From PMP191F sp047602185 (GTDB lineage Bacteria; Bacteroidota; Bacteroidia; Chitinophagales; Chitinophagaceae), in the NCBI GenBank assembly GCA_047602185.1, contig JASGHY010000001.1, forward strand, positions 6,820,001-6,884,000: a DNA stretch of 64,000 nt, read 5' to 3'. The position numbers and the translations under genes are program-made. Shown here one piece after another: positions 35,838 to 44,495 of the stretch. The notes below the pieces were generated by a model. The model saw only the letters and a list, made by a program, of their open reading frames with translations. It had not been told where the DNA came from and searched no databases. Each line of letters begins with the position of its first letter. Within the stretch, counting starts at the first letter, position 1.

Positions 35838-37751
35838 TTACTTATAGCTTCTTACCGTCAATTGCACATTCTCAAACACCAATGGTTCCTTGTGTAATTC
35901 TTCCTGTTGGTTTGTTCCTTTCCATTCCCAGGCCGATACAAAACAAAAATCATGATCGTTGCGCATGGCTTCACCATCAGGCGTCTGGTACTCTTCCCTG
36001 AAATGTGCCCCGCAGGATTCATTTCTTGTAAGGGCATCATAACACATCAACTCGCCCAGTTCAAGATAGTCTGCTACACGACCGGCCTTTTCCAATTCAC
36101 TGTTCATGGTATCATCACCGGTAATTTTTAATTCACTGTAAAATTGTTCGCGTAAGCGGCCTATTGCTGCAATAGCTTCTTCAAGCCCCTGTTTGCTACG
36201 GAGTAATCCGCATTTATCGTATAATAATTTGCCGAGTGTTTTATGAAAGTAGTCGGGGGATAGGGTGCCGTTGATCTTTAAAAAACGATCCAGTTGTTCA
36301 CGGACAGCTTTCTCTGCAGCTTCAAATGCGGGATGATCTGTGCTGATCTTACCTGTCTTTAATTCGTCTGCCAGGTAATTGGGGATAGTGTAGGGTGCAA
36401 TAAAGTAACCATCCACACTGGCCTGCAACAGTGAATTTGCGCCGAGCCTGTTAGCGCCATGATCTGCAAAGTTTGCTTCGCCCAATGCGAACAGTCCGGG
36501 AATGGTGGTCATCAGTTCATAATCAACCCAAAGACCGCCCATTGTAAAGTGCGCAGCTGGAGAGATGAGCATTGGTTGTTCATACGCATTGATGCCAGTG
36601 AGCTTTTCATACATGCGGAACAGGTTGCCGTACTTCTCTTCAATTTTTTTACGACCCTGTTCACGGATAGCTTTTGAAAAATCAAGGCAAACGGCATTCT
36701 TCATAGGGCCTACACCAAAGCCTGCATCAATACGCTCTTTGGCAGCGCGGGAAGCTATATCCCTGGGTGAAAGGTTGCCAAATGCAGGATAGCGGCGTTC
36801 CAGGTAATAATCTCTTTCTTCTTCGGGAATATCATTGGGAGCACGTTCGTCTTTTTCTTTTTTTGAAACCCAGATCCTGCCATCATTGCGCAGTGATTCA
36901 GACATCAGGGTGAGCTTTGACTGATGTTCTCCTGATTGTGGTAAAGAAGTAGGATGTACCTGGATCCAGCTTACACCGGCCATAAAGGCGCCTTTCTTAT
37001 GCGCCCGCCAGATGGCAGAACCATTACAGCCCATTGCGAGTGTGGAGAGATAATATATTTTACCGTAACCGCCGGTAGCCAGTACTACCACATGTGCAGC
37101 ATGACGATCTGTTTTTCCTGTTTTGAGATCGCGGACAATAATGCCACGTGCTTTTCCATCAATCACTACCAGGTCCAGCATTTCATGACGGGTGAAGTAA
37201 GCAATCTTACCCGCATTCACCTGTCGCATTAAAGCCTGGTAACTGCCCAGCAATAATTGCTGACCGGTTTGCCCTCTTGCATAGAAGGTGCGTGATACCT
37301 GTACACCTCCAAATGAACGATTGTTAAGATAGCCGCCGTATTCCCGTGCAAAGGGAACGCCCTGCGCTACAGCCTGGTCTATGAGATTGGCAGAACATTC
37401 TGCCAGCCTGTACACATTGGCTTCACGTGAGCGGAAATCTCCTCCTTTGATGGTATCATAAAACATTCGGAAGGTACTGTCGCCATCGTTCTTATAATTC
37501 TTGGCGGCATTTACACCACCTTGTGCTGCCACCGAGTGGGCACGGCGTGCAGTATCCTGGAAACAAAACACCTTTACATTATATCCCTGCTCCGCCAGGG
37601 AAGCTGCGCAGGATGCGCCTGCCAGCCCGGTACCCACCACTATTACATCCAGCTTTTTACGGTTAGCAGGATTTACCAGTTTCGCATGTTCTTTATAGCT
37701 GCTCCATTTATCGGCCAATGGGCCTGCGGGTATTCTTGCATCTGGTATCAT
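35838..37751 (-). CDS. sdhA: Succinate dehydrogenase/fumarate reductase flavoprotein subunit
   Basis: 637 residues from the ATG at 37751, which overlaps the sdhC stop (ATGA). FAD-binding VIVVGTGLAGASCAASLAE near 35-55, then RRAHSVAAQGGVNAAKN with the His that carries covalent FAD in this family. Catalytic-domain motifs HPTSLP and the GALFALGEANFADHGANRLGANSL-type segment are present. It oxidises succinate or reduces fumarate. Sequence alone does not decide direction; the Bacteroidota C-A-B type serves both. Confidence 0.95.
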   Translation of the reverse strand: MIPDARIPAGPLADKWSSYKEHAKLVNPANRKKLDVIVVGTGLAGASCAASLAEQGYNVKVFCFQDTARRAHSVAAQGGVNAAKNYKNDGDSTFRMFYDTIKGGDFRSREANVYRLAECSANLIDQAVAQGVPFAREYGGYLNNRSFGGVQVSRTFYARGQTGQQLLLGSYQALMRQVNAGKIAYFTRHEMLDLVVIDGKARGIIVRDLKTGKTDRHAAHVVVLATGGYGKIYYLSTLAMGCNGSAIWRAHKKGAFMAGVSWIQVHPTSLPQSGEHQSKLTLMSESLRNDGRIWVSKKEKDERAPNDIPEEERDYYLERRYPAFGNLSPRDIASRAAKERIDAGFGVGPMKNAVCLDFSKAIREQGRKKIEEKYGNLFRMYEKLTGINAYEQPMLISPAAHFTMGGLWVDYELMTTIPGLFALGEANFADHGANRLGANSLLQASVDGYFIAPYTIPNYLADELKTGKISTDHPAFEAAEKAVREQLDRFLKINGTLSPDYFHKTLGKLLYDKCGLLRSKQGLEEAIAAIGRLREQFYSELKITGDDTMNSELEKAGRVADYLELGELMCYDALTRNESCGAHFREEYQTPDGEAMRNDHDFCFVSAWEWKGTNQQEELHKEPLVFENVQLTVRSYK

Positions 37752-38416
37752 ACGGATGGTTTTAAAAGATAAACGTAAACAGGGATGGCCATAAAGCCCG
37801 CAGTAATGGCTGCGGTGTATATCCAGCCTGCAATGCGTATCCATTTAACGTATTTCGGGTGGTATAACCCGAGCGTTCTGGCTGCACTGAAGAATCCATG
37901 CAGTAAATGAAAACCAAGTGCTACAAATGCTATTTCATAGATCAATACATACCACCATTGTGTGTAAGATTCTATCACTATTGTATAGAGGTCTTTATAG
38001 CCTGCGGCATCCAATGGCAGTGTGGTGAATTTGTATTGATACCAGTAGTCTTTGAAATGGATAATAAGGAATAACAGGATGATGGTGCCCAGCAGGCCCA
38101 TATTGCGGCTATACCATTTGCTGGATATGCCCCGCCTGTCGTACTGATATTTTGTGCCGTTGGCAGTATTGTTATCGCGGGTAATCAGCAATGCAAATAT
38201 TGCATGGGCAATAATGGATGCATACAATACCCAGGAAATGATCTTAATAACGATATTGCCCGATAGCAGGTGAGAGTACCAGTTAAACTTTTCCTTTGCT
38301 TCTTCGCCGGGTAAAAACAACTGCAGGTTGCCCAACAGGTGTATCACCAGGAAAAAGCAGAGAAAAAGTCCTGTGCCTGCCATCCATAATTTCCGCTGAA
38401 GCGTGGTACTTTTCAT
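37748..38416 (-). CDS. sdhC: Succinate dehydrogenase cytochrome b subunit (diheme type)
   Basis: 222 residues with five membrane helices (about 10-30, 60-80, 105-122, 155-175, 195-218) and histidines placed for two hemes (IHLLGNL, AHAIFAL, IIHFKDYWY, HLLHGFF). This single-subunit b558-type anchor replaces separate SdhC and SdhD, as in Wolinella-type fumarate reductase. It begins the SdhC-A-B set, 53 nt after the DASS permease. Confidence 0.92.
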   Translation of the reverse strand: MKSTTLQRKLWMAGTGLFLCFFLVIHLLGNLQLFLPGEEAKEKFNWYSHLLSGNIVIKIISWVLYASIIAHAIFALLITRDNNTANGTKYQYDRRGISSKWYSRNMGLLGTIILLFLIIHFKDYWYQYKFTTLPLDAAGYKDLYTIVIESYTQWWYVLIYEIAFVALGFHLLHGFFSAARTLGLYHPKYVKWIRIAGWIYTAAITAGFMAIPVYVYLLKPSV

Positions 38417-38469
38417 GCAAAATGTTTTCAGAAGAACAAAAGATGGTTGTTACTAACAGGGACCGGTGA

Positions 38470-39900
38470 TTACCATAGTCCCAATACCTTCCACCATAAG
38501 CCGCCTACACCAAACCATATTGCCAGGAACAATACACTGATGAAGAATCCATGTTTCCACCAGTCTTTCATATCTACATAAGTACTTCCGAAAAAGATAG
38601 GAGCAGGGCCGTGAGCGTAGTGTGTAAGTGAGCCCATCAATGTAGCGCAGGCACCAAGAAAAATAGCCAGCATGGTACCAGGCACTCCTACAGAGATACC
38701 TACTGCAAGAAAAGCCGGATACATAGCTGCCGCCTGTGCTGTAGCGCTTGCAAACATATAGTGACAGTAAGAATACACCAGTATTATAAGTGGAAAGGCC
38801 ATCTGCCAGCTGAATGTAGAAAGTTTGGTGCCAACAAGATTACCAAACCAGCCGATGAACCCAAGTGAATTGAGATAGGAACCCATCATTACCAGTGAAG
38901 AGAACCATACAATGGTATCCCAGGCGCCTTTTTCAGACTTTACATCTTCCCAGGTAAGTACACCGGTGAGCAATAAGATACAAAGGCCGATCAATGCGCC
39001 TGTTGTAGCATCTATAGCAAACAGGTTGCCGAAGATCCATAATACCAGCAGTATAACGAAGGTGGCTACCATCAGCCATTCCTGCAGGGTAATAGGGCCC
39101 ATTTCTTTCAGTTTATCTGCGGCCATTTTAGGAGCATCCTTTGTACTCTTTAGTTCTGGTGGAAAGAATTTATAGAGATACAGCGGCAGCAGTAAAAAAC
39201 ATACAATGCCGGGTAGCAGCGCTGCAATAGCCCAGCTGCCCCAGGTGATGGTAATACCGAGGTCTTTGGCAAACTTCTGTGCCATAGGGTTACTGGCAGT
39301 AGCCGTTAAGAACATCACCGAAGTGATCATGTTGGCATTGTAACTGCTCAGCGTAAGGAAGGCGCCTATTTTACGATGGGTCTCTGGTTTTTCAGGAGAA
39401 GAACCCATATTCACAGCAATGGATTTCATGATGGGGTAGATAACGCCACCAGCCCTTGCGGTGTTACTGGGAATTGCGGGTGCCAGTATCAGGTCGGCCG
39501 TATTTAATCCGTATGCCAACCCCAGCGGGCCTCTGCCAAATATTTTGATAAAGTAGTAAGCCAGTCTTGTACCTAAACCCGTTTTAATAAATCCACGTGC
39601 AATAAAAAAGGCAAGACCAATGAGCCAGATGGTGGAGTTGCCAAAACCACTCAGTGCATGTGCAATGGCCTGTGAGGGATCGCCGGGTGCCAATACCTGC
39701 GTAGCTGCACACATGGTAATGCCCAGCATAGCCATAGTGCCCATGCTGGCAGCTTTTAAAATGATGCCAAAGATGGTTGCCAGGAAAATTGCCAGCAGGT
39801 GCCATGCATTAGGCTTTACGCCTTCGGGTACCGGCAAAAACCAGATTATAACACCAAGGATAATGGTTGCGAGTAGCGCTTTGGGTCTTATCTCTTTCAT
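38470..39900 (-). CDS. DASS family dicarboxylate/anion permease
   Basis: 476 residues with about a dozen hydrophobic helices. Family motifs: the hairpin and SNT signature LAPAIPSNTARAGGVIYPI (about 135-155), and the second ASNPMAQ-type region (TATASNPMAQKFAKDLG). Members of the CitT/2-oxoglutarate-malate translocator branch exchange or import di- and tricarboxylates. Its place between a porin and SdhCAB suggests import or exchange of C4-dicarboxylates feeding succinate/fumarate metabolism. Confidence 0.9.
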   Translation of the reverse strand: MKEIRPKALLATIILGVIIWFLPVPEGVKPNAWHLLAIFLATIFGIILKAASMGTMAMLGITMCAATQVLAPGDPSQAIAHALSGFGNSTIWLIGLAFFIARGFIKTGLGTRLAYYFIKIFGRGPLGLAYGLNTADLILAPAIPSNTARAGGVIYPIMKSIAVNMGSSPEKPETHRKIGAFLTLSSYNANMITSVMFLTATASNPMAQKFAKDLGITITWGSWAIAALLPGIVCFLLLPLYLYKFFPPELKSTKDAPKMAADKLKEMGPITLQEWLMVATFVILLVLWIFGNLFAIDATTGALIGLCILLLTGVLTWEDVKSEKGAWDTIVWFSSLVMMGSYLNSLGFIGWFGNLVGTKLSTFSWQMAFPLIILVYSYCHYMFASATAQAAAMYPAFLAVGISVGVPGTMLAIFLGACATLMGSLTHYAHGPAPIFFGSTYVDMKDWWKHGFFISVLFLAIWFGVGGLWWKVLGLW

Positions 39901-39920
39901 CTGTTTGTTGGGTATTCGTT

Positions 39921-41075
39921 TTATAATCTTATTTGCAACTGAGCGTAAGCCAATCTGCTGTTGTACGATGTTGTGAGCGGTATATTCTTTTTATACAGAT
40001 CAATAGATACGCCAACCTGTATTGATGCATAAAAGTTATCGGCAAAAATGAATGACAGGTTAGGGATGATGGTTTGACGGGCATTGCTGTTCAGCTTCGT
40101 GTTCTCGTCAAAGTATTCGTAACGAGATGAAAGTTCAATAGCACGTACGCGGGGTCTTTTGTATTCATACCGGATGGTAGGGAAAAGATAAAATCCCTGC
40201 ATCCTGAACTGGCTGATGCCGGGTTTAGGTGCTCCCGTATAACTGTTATAGGCAAGAAAGTTAGTGCCTGATTTATATTCTGCCATCATCAGTAAGGTCC
40301 ACTTTGGCGAAAGCGGCACCTTTGCTGTAGCATCGGCTCCCCAGGCATTGCCAGTAGCGCTTTTTCCCAGGCTGCCTGTTCCGGCATTCACCGCAACGGT
40401 GAGATCTTTCAATACATCGGCCTCAAAACGGCCATAGAAGTTTTTTGTGTTATCATCATCAGATGCCTGTGTTCTGTTATTGCCATTGTATGCACCTACG
40501 AAATAGCGCAGCTTGCCGTTATTGGTAATATCACCCAATACAGATAAACCTATCTGGAAACTCTGCCAGCCATTTTTACCAAAGGCATAGTATTGATTGG
40601 AAAAATCCAGTGTGCGGATGATATCTACTGCTATTGCATCCTCAATACCAAAGAAGGGGCGGAACTGTCCCGCCATTACATTAAAGTGTTTGTTGAGAGA
40701 GTACTTGATGTAGGCGTTCTCTAACACCTTATTGGCAGGGTCAGAATTAAAGTCGGCAAAGTTCACCAGGATATTAGCCGAAAAGTGATCATTGATATTT
40801 GCCTTTACCATGAAGCGTGCCCTTTTCACCAGGAAGGTATTGGTAACGCCATTGGTAGTATCAAAATTCTTTCCATTTACATCTACATGACCGGTGAGTG
40901 ATGCTACGTAACGGGTTTGCAATACACCTGAGAAAGAGAGTGACCGTTTAAAGGCTGAATAATTGGTGATGGTATCAGTGCCGCCTGTGAGAGATGTGAG
41001 GTCCTTTTGCTGGGCAAACATGGTTGAACAAAAAAGGCATAGGAATACAATGAGTGTTAACAGGGAATTCTTCAT
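39921..41075 (-). CDS. Outer-membrane porin (OprO/P-like)
   Basis: 384 residues: signal peptide (MKNSLLTLIVFLCLFCSTMFAQ) and a beta-barrel with alternating strands, the RARFMVKANINDHFSANILVNF element and C-terminal LAYAQLQIRL. It resembles the phosphate-selective porin O/P family, but the ligand cannot be deduced. It is the first gene of the operon, 20 nt before the DASS permease, and probably gives dicarboxylates passage through the outer membrane. Confidence 0.8.
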   Translation of the reverse strand: MKNSLLTLIVFLCLFCSTMFAQQKDLTSLTGGTDTITNYSAFKRSLSFSGVLQTRYVASLTGHVDVNGKNFDTTNGVTNTFLVKRARFMVKANINDHFSANILVNFADFNSDPANKVLENAYIKYSLNKHFNVMAGQFRPFFGIEDAIAVDIIRTLDFSNQYYAFGKNGWQSFQIGLSVLGDITNNGKLRYFVGAYNGNNRTQASDDDNTKNFYGRFEADVLKDLTVAVNAGTGSLGKSATGNAWGADATAKVPLSPKWTLLMMAEYKSGTNFLAYNSYTGAPKPGISQFRMQGFYLFPTIRYEYKRPRVRAIELSSRYEYFDENTKLNSNARQTIIPNLSFIFADNFYASIQVGVSIDLYKKNIPLTTSYNSRLAYAQLQIRL

Positions 41076-41429
41076 AAGTTAGTTTCCGTCAGCTTTTGTA
41101 TAATGAATTCAGTCGATACAATAATATCCATCCACTGCAACCGCGATACTAACCGTGGTGCGCCAAGAACCAGTTATCCTCCCATGGATAACCCGTAATA
41201 TAATCGGTGTGCTAATCAGAAACAGCCTTAAATCCCCCGTAAGGCTTTCAAATGTGTGGCAACAATAAGGGTCGGAAAAGTGATTTGAGTTACAATACTT
41301 TAAGATAAGGAAAAATCAGGAATAAATAGCCAACAGCCAACATTAACCTTTTATGAAACGGTTTTCATGTTAATGCATGTGAAGGTTGTTGGTTGGTTAT
41401 GTATGTGGGGGTTAAACAAGTGCGGTAGT
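41076..41429. other. Promoter-side gap before the porin gene
   Basis: No gene seen. It must hold the promoter of the porin-DASS-sdh operon on the minus strand; a one-mismatch TATTATTG element (about 41133-41126) is the only candidate I noticed. Confidence 0.3.
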
Positions 41430-41603
41430 GCTGAACGCTAAATGCGGAACGCATAAGGCGAATACAAGCGGCGAGCTTTGAGCTACGAGCGAAAGCAAGT
41501 TGGCAGTTGGCAATTTGCAGTTATCTCGAATACAAGCGGTGAGCTTTGAGCTACGAGCCGCGAGCAAATACAGCAGCGACCCATTCACGATTCACGACTC
41601 AAA
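41430..41603. repeat. Heptad-phased spacer tract
   Basis: Seven-nt words of the GAACGCT/AAATGCG, GAGCTTT/GAGCTAC and GTTGGCA/GTTGGCA classes, ending with CACGATT/CACGACT words next to the foldback element at 41604. The CGAGCTTTGAGCTACGAG stretch occurs twice. Confidence 0.65.
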
Positions 41604-41790
41604 GTCATTGAATCAAGCTCCGGAGGAGCTACCTGTTTATAGAAAATCAATTTTAGAAGGTATTCAGCTCCGGTAGGAGCTTCCTGTGAGGGACCGGAGA
41701 CCGGAGGCTCCTACCGGAGCCGCAACACGCTTGTTACGATCATTTCTATAAACAGGAGGCCACAGCGTGGCCTTTTCTTAATTCAATGAC
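41604..41790. mobile_element. Foldback (MITE-like) element, copy A
   Basis: 187 nt. Terminal inverted repeats GTCATTGAATCAAG and CTTAATTCAATGAC (13 of 14 pair), inner inverted repeat CTGTTTATAGAAA/TTTCTATAAACAG, and central CTCCGGTAGGAGC-type hairpins. Copy B at 44010-44195 has the same layout and high similarity. No coding capacity. No clear target-site duplication was found. Confidence 0.7.
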
Positions 41791-41931
41791 ATTGACTGAC
41801 AACTCACGATTTCTGAACACGGAACTGTTTACATACTCTTGTTTGTTTAGTGTATTCAATAGTTTCTTGTTGTCTTCATTAACATTCTGGTATGAGAGTC
41901 TATAAGACGTTATACCCTGCCAGGGGTTTTG

Positions 41932-41979
41932 TTCGGTATTGCTTCGGTATTCGTCCGTATTTCCTTCGGTATTTGTTCG
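41932..41979. repeat. 11-nt tandem repeat
   Basis: TTCGGTATTGC-type units repeat about 4.4 times with an 11-nt period, different from the 7-nt tracts nearby. A related TACGGACGAAGTAC stretch follows near 42011-42024. Confidence 0.55.
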
Positions 41980-42059
41980 CCCTAAGAGCGCATAAACTAA
42001 GGGTTTGGTACGGACGAAGTACGTGTTAAGCAGGTAGTAGGTCAGGAGTTGGTGGGGAG

Positions 42060-42300
42060 CGGGTCAGGAATTGAGAATGAGGAATTTGGAATAAGGAGTG
42101 AGGAAGGGAAGCACAGGAAGCAAGTTGGTAGTTAGCAATTTGCAGTTGGCAAATCCAGGATCTGGCATCCAGTAACCTGTAACCGGCATCTGGTATCCGG
42201 TAACTCGTATTTCACGATTGCCGTCTGCCGATTCCCGATTTCAGAACCCGAAACCTCAAACCCGAAACAGTCTCACGTCTCACGATTGCCTTTCAAAAAC
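42060..42300. repeat. Heptad-phased spacer tract
   Basis: Words AGTAACC/TGTAACC, GGCATCT/GGTATCC and CACGATT/GCCGTCT keep one 7-nt phase over most of the tract. It ends about 70 nt before the DUF6265-like gene. The section from 42120 matches 44320-44440 closely. Confidence 0.75.
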
Positions 42301-42368
42301 AAGTCGCATTTTTACAATTCCGGTTTGCAGCAATGCCGCATCTTTGCTTCAACACTAACCCAAAACGT

Positions 42369-42860
42369 ATGAGTAAAATGAAAAGAATGCTGCCGGTTGT
42401 TCCTGTAATGATGGTAATGGTTTGCCTGTTGTCAGCAACGAATGCTGTTTATAAAGGTGAGATCGCAAAAGCTTCGTGGTTGTTGGGTAACTGGCAGAAT
42501 AACACACCCCGTGGATTGCTGACCGAATCATGGCAGCAAAAGAATGATTCTACTTATACGGGTAAAAGTTCATTTGTAAGAGGTAAGGATACTCTTTCTT
42601 CTGAAACACTGACCCTGCAAGAACGTGGAGGAAGCCTGTATTATGTACCGGTAGTGAAAGATCAGAACAATGGTCAACCTGTTACTTTTAAACTCACTTC
42701 TTCTTCAGCTACACAATTGGTATTTGAAAATCCTGCGCATGATTTTCCGCAGAAGATCACCTATACCCTCGTAACAAAAGATTCATTGCTTGCTGTTATT
42801 TCCGGCATGCGCAACGGACAGGAAAGGGCTGTACAGTTTCCGATGGGGAGAGTGAAGTAA
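42369..42860 (+). CDS. Exported DUF6265-like protein
   Basis: 163 residues from the ATG at 42369; the earlier ATG at 42333 adds a non-signal-like stretch. A hydrophobic N-terminus (MLPVVPVMMVMVCLLSATNA) serves as signal peptide. The body has the ASWLLGNWQN...LTESWQQKNDSTYTGKSSF...VFENPAHDFPQKITY pattern of DUF6265/lipocalin-like beta-barrel proteins. Role unknown; these are small periplasmic proteins, possibly ligand-binding. It is a single gene with heptad tracts on both sides. Confidence 0.75.
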   Translation: MSKMKRMLPVVPVMMVMVCLLSATNAVYKGEIAKASWLLGNWQNNTPRGLLTESWQQKNDSTYTGKSSFVRGKDTLSSETLTLQERGGSLYYVPVVKDQNNGQPVTFKLTSSSATQLVFENPAHDFPQKITYTLVTKDSLLAVISGMRNGQERAVQFPMGRVK

Positions 42861-43105
42861 GTTAAGGCGCAAAGCGCAAGAAAATACGAAATAAGAAGTA
42901 CGAAGTACGGGGGTAGAATATCGAATGCTGAATTACGAATATCGAAGGAAGGTACAAGATTCAAGGAACAAGGCACAAGAGGGTTGAAAAGTTGAAAGGT
43001 TGATAAGTTTACAAGGAAATACGAAGTTAGAAATACGGAATACGACTGTATTTGCTCGCGGCTCGTAGCTCAAAGCTCGCAGCTTGTCCTCACGACTCAC
43101 GAAAA
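42861..43105. repeat. Heptad-phased spacer tract
   Basis: About 20 consecutive 7-nt words from 42862 end in G almost without exception (AAGTACG, AATATCG, GCACAAG and so on). A short 8-nt-phased piece (GTTGAAAA/GTTGAAAG, about 42984-43010) follows, and then 7-nt phase resumes (GCGGCTC/GTAGCTC). The tail reaches the end of the AraC gene. Confidence 0.8.
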
Positions 43106-43905
43106 TACTTTGCCAATACCAGCTCTTCTGAAAAATACTGTTTGGGATTGAGACCGGTAAATTCTTTAAAGTCTTTGATGAAATGTGCCTGGTCGTAGAA
43201 GCCACCCTGGTGAGCGACAGAGGTAAGATTGTGATGCTGATTACTTTCAATGATATTCAATACCTGCTGAAAGCGCGTGATGCGTGCAAGTAGTTTGGGA
43301 CTTAAGCCAACCTGTGCTATAAACTGTCGTTCAAGGTGTCGTCTGCCAATATGCATTGATGTGGCTAACTGATCTACGGTAATGTTGCCATGATGATGAA
43401 TAATGGTCTTTACACATTGATCTATAACCGGGTTGTATGAATGACGTGTTGCCAGTTTCTGCAACAGGAAGCTTTCCAGTATATTGATACGTTCTGCATT
43501 AGATACTGCATTGAGCATACGATCTTCTAAAATATCTCCCTCTTTGTTCCAGCAATCTTTTATGCTGATATAGGTATCCGTGATCTCGTCCAGTCCAAAG
43601 GGAATGAATGGTCTTAAACCACCGGGATGGAAGCGAACACTGAAGATGCCGGTATTGCCTGTTGCTTCTATTTCCATAAAACCTGTAAGCTGACCATGGA
43701 TAAAGCTATGAGGTTGCAGATCGGCGTTGTCTGTGGTGTGATATTTTTTGTATTGATCCCCGTAGTGAAAAATAAGTTCCATACAACCATCGGGAAAGAT
43801 GCGGTCCCTTTCTGCTGATAAACCCGTGCCTTCGGCTTCAAGGCTCCAGTAGCAGCGGATATAAGCAGCCAATGCAGGTGAAGGTGTATAGTTTTGGTAA
43901 AGCAT
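43090..43905 (-). CDS. AraC family regulator with DUF6597-like N-terminus
   Basis: 271 residues. N-terminal sensing domain of the DUF6597 kind (YTPSPALAAYIRCYWSLE ... FPDGCMELIFHYGD ... GIFSVRFHPGGLRPF). C-terminal AraC HTH (about 165-255; SMHIGRRHLERQFIAQVGLSPK and GFYDQAHFIKDFKEFTGLNPKQYF). Target genes unknown; neighbours are the convergent DUF6265-like gene and the upstream RND operon. The stop codon region overlaps the margin of a heptad tract (CACGAAAATAC). Confidence 0.85.
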   Translation of the reverse strand: MLYQNYTPSPALAAYIRCYWSLEAEGTGLSAERDRIFPDGCMELIFHYGDQYKKYHTTDNADLQPHSFIHGQLTGFMEIEATGNTGIFSVRFHPGGLRPFIPFGLDEITDTYISIKDCWNKEGDILEDRMLNAVSNAERINILESFLLQKLATRHSYNPVIDQCVKTIIHHHGNITVDQLATSMHIGRRHLERQFIAQVGLSPKLLARITRFQQVLNIIESNQHHNLTSVAHQGGFYDQAHFIKDFKEFTGLNPKQYFSEELVLAKYFRES

Positions 43906-43919
43906 TGGATTAAAGATAC

Positions 43920-44009
43920 AAAGTTAAGGCACAAGGTTTAAGAGGCAAGGCACAAGGGAATACAGTTCACAAGTTGAAAGGTTGATAAGGTGACAAGGCA
44001 TAGGGAATC
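43920..44009. repeat. Heptad-phased spacer tract
   Basis: AAGTTAAG, GCACAAG, GTTTAAG, AGGCAAG, GCACAAG words in 7-nt phase, followed by the 8-nt-phased AGTTGAAAGGTTGATAAGG type. The foldback element at 44010 interrupts it. Confidence 0.65.
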
Positions 44010-44195
44010 AATGTCGTTGAATTAAGCTCCGGAGGAGCTTCCTGTTTATAGAAAACCAATTTTCGAAAGTATTCAGCTCCGGTAGGAGCTTCCTGTAAGG
44101 CACCGGGGGCTCCTACCGGAGCCGCGACATGTTTGTTATGATCATTTCTATAAACAGGAGGCCACGCTGTGGCCCTTTCTTAATTCAGCGACATT
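44010..44195. mobile_element. Foldback (MITE-like) element, copy B
   Basis: 186 nt. Terminal inverted repeats AATGTCGTTGAATTAAG and CTTAATTCAGCGACATT (16 of 17 pair), inner CTGTTTATAGAAA/TTTCTATAAACAG, and central CTCCGGTAGGAGC/GCTCCTACCGGAG stems. It lies between two heptad tracts (43920-44009 and 44196-44450), as if inserted in one. Confidence 0.75.
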
Positions 44196-44450
44196 GAATG
44201 AGTAATTAGAAATAAAAAAGGAAAGTCCGGAAGGAAGTTGAAAGGTTGATGGGTTTACAAGGAAGTACGGGGATAAAATATCGAATGCTGAATTTTGAAT
44301 ATCGAATTTTGAAGGGAAAGCCGGAAGCAAGTTGGCAGTTAGCAATTTGCAGTTGGCAAATCCAGGATATGACATCCAGTAACCTGTAACCGGCATCTGG
44401 TATCCGGTAACTTGTATTTCACGATTGCCGTCTGCCGATTCACGGAACTA
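44196..44450. repeat. Heptad-phased spacer tract
   Basis: Includes GAATGCT/GAATTTT/GAATATC words, GTTGGCA/GTTAGCA words and CATCCAG/TAACCTG words, all in one 7-nt phase for about 150 nt. It ends at the hairpin terminator of the RND operon. Confidence 0.8.
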
Positions 44451-44454
44451 ACAA

Positions 44455-44486
44455 CGGACGACACTCTTTTGTAAGGATGTCGTCCG
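44455..44486 (-). terminator. Hairpin at the end of the RND efflux operon
   Basis: CGGACGACA/TGTCGTCCG, a 9-bp stem with a 14-nt loop, 10 nt after the stop of the adaptor gene. Minus-strand sequence after it is GTTGTTAGTT, only weakly T-rich. A near copy with the same flanks ends the rtcB operon (51053-51083). Confidence 0.55.
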
Positions 44487-44495
44487 TGGAAGATG

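Noticed and set aside
41430..44450. CRISPR or VNTR arrays in the heptad tracts
   Set aside because: Words vary from unit to unit; phase is conserved but sequence is not, and there are no unique spacers.
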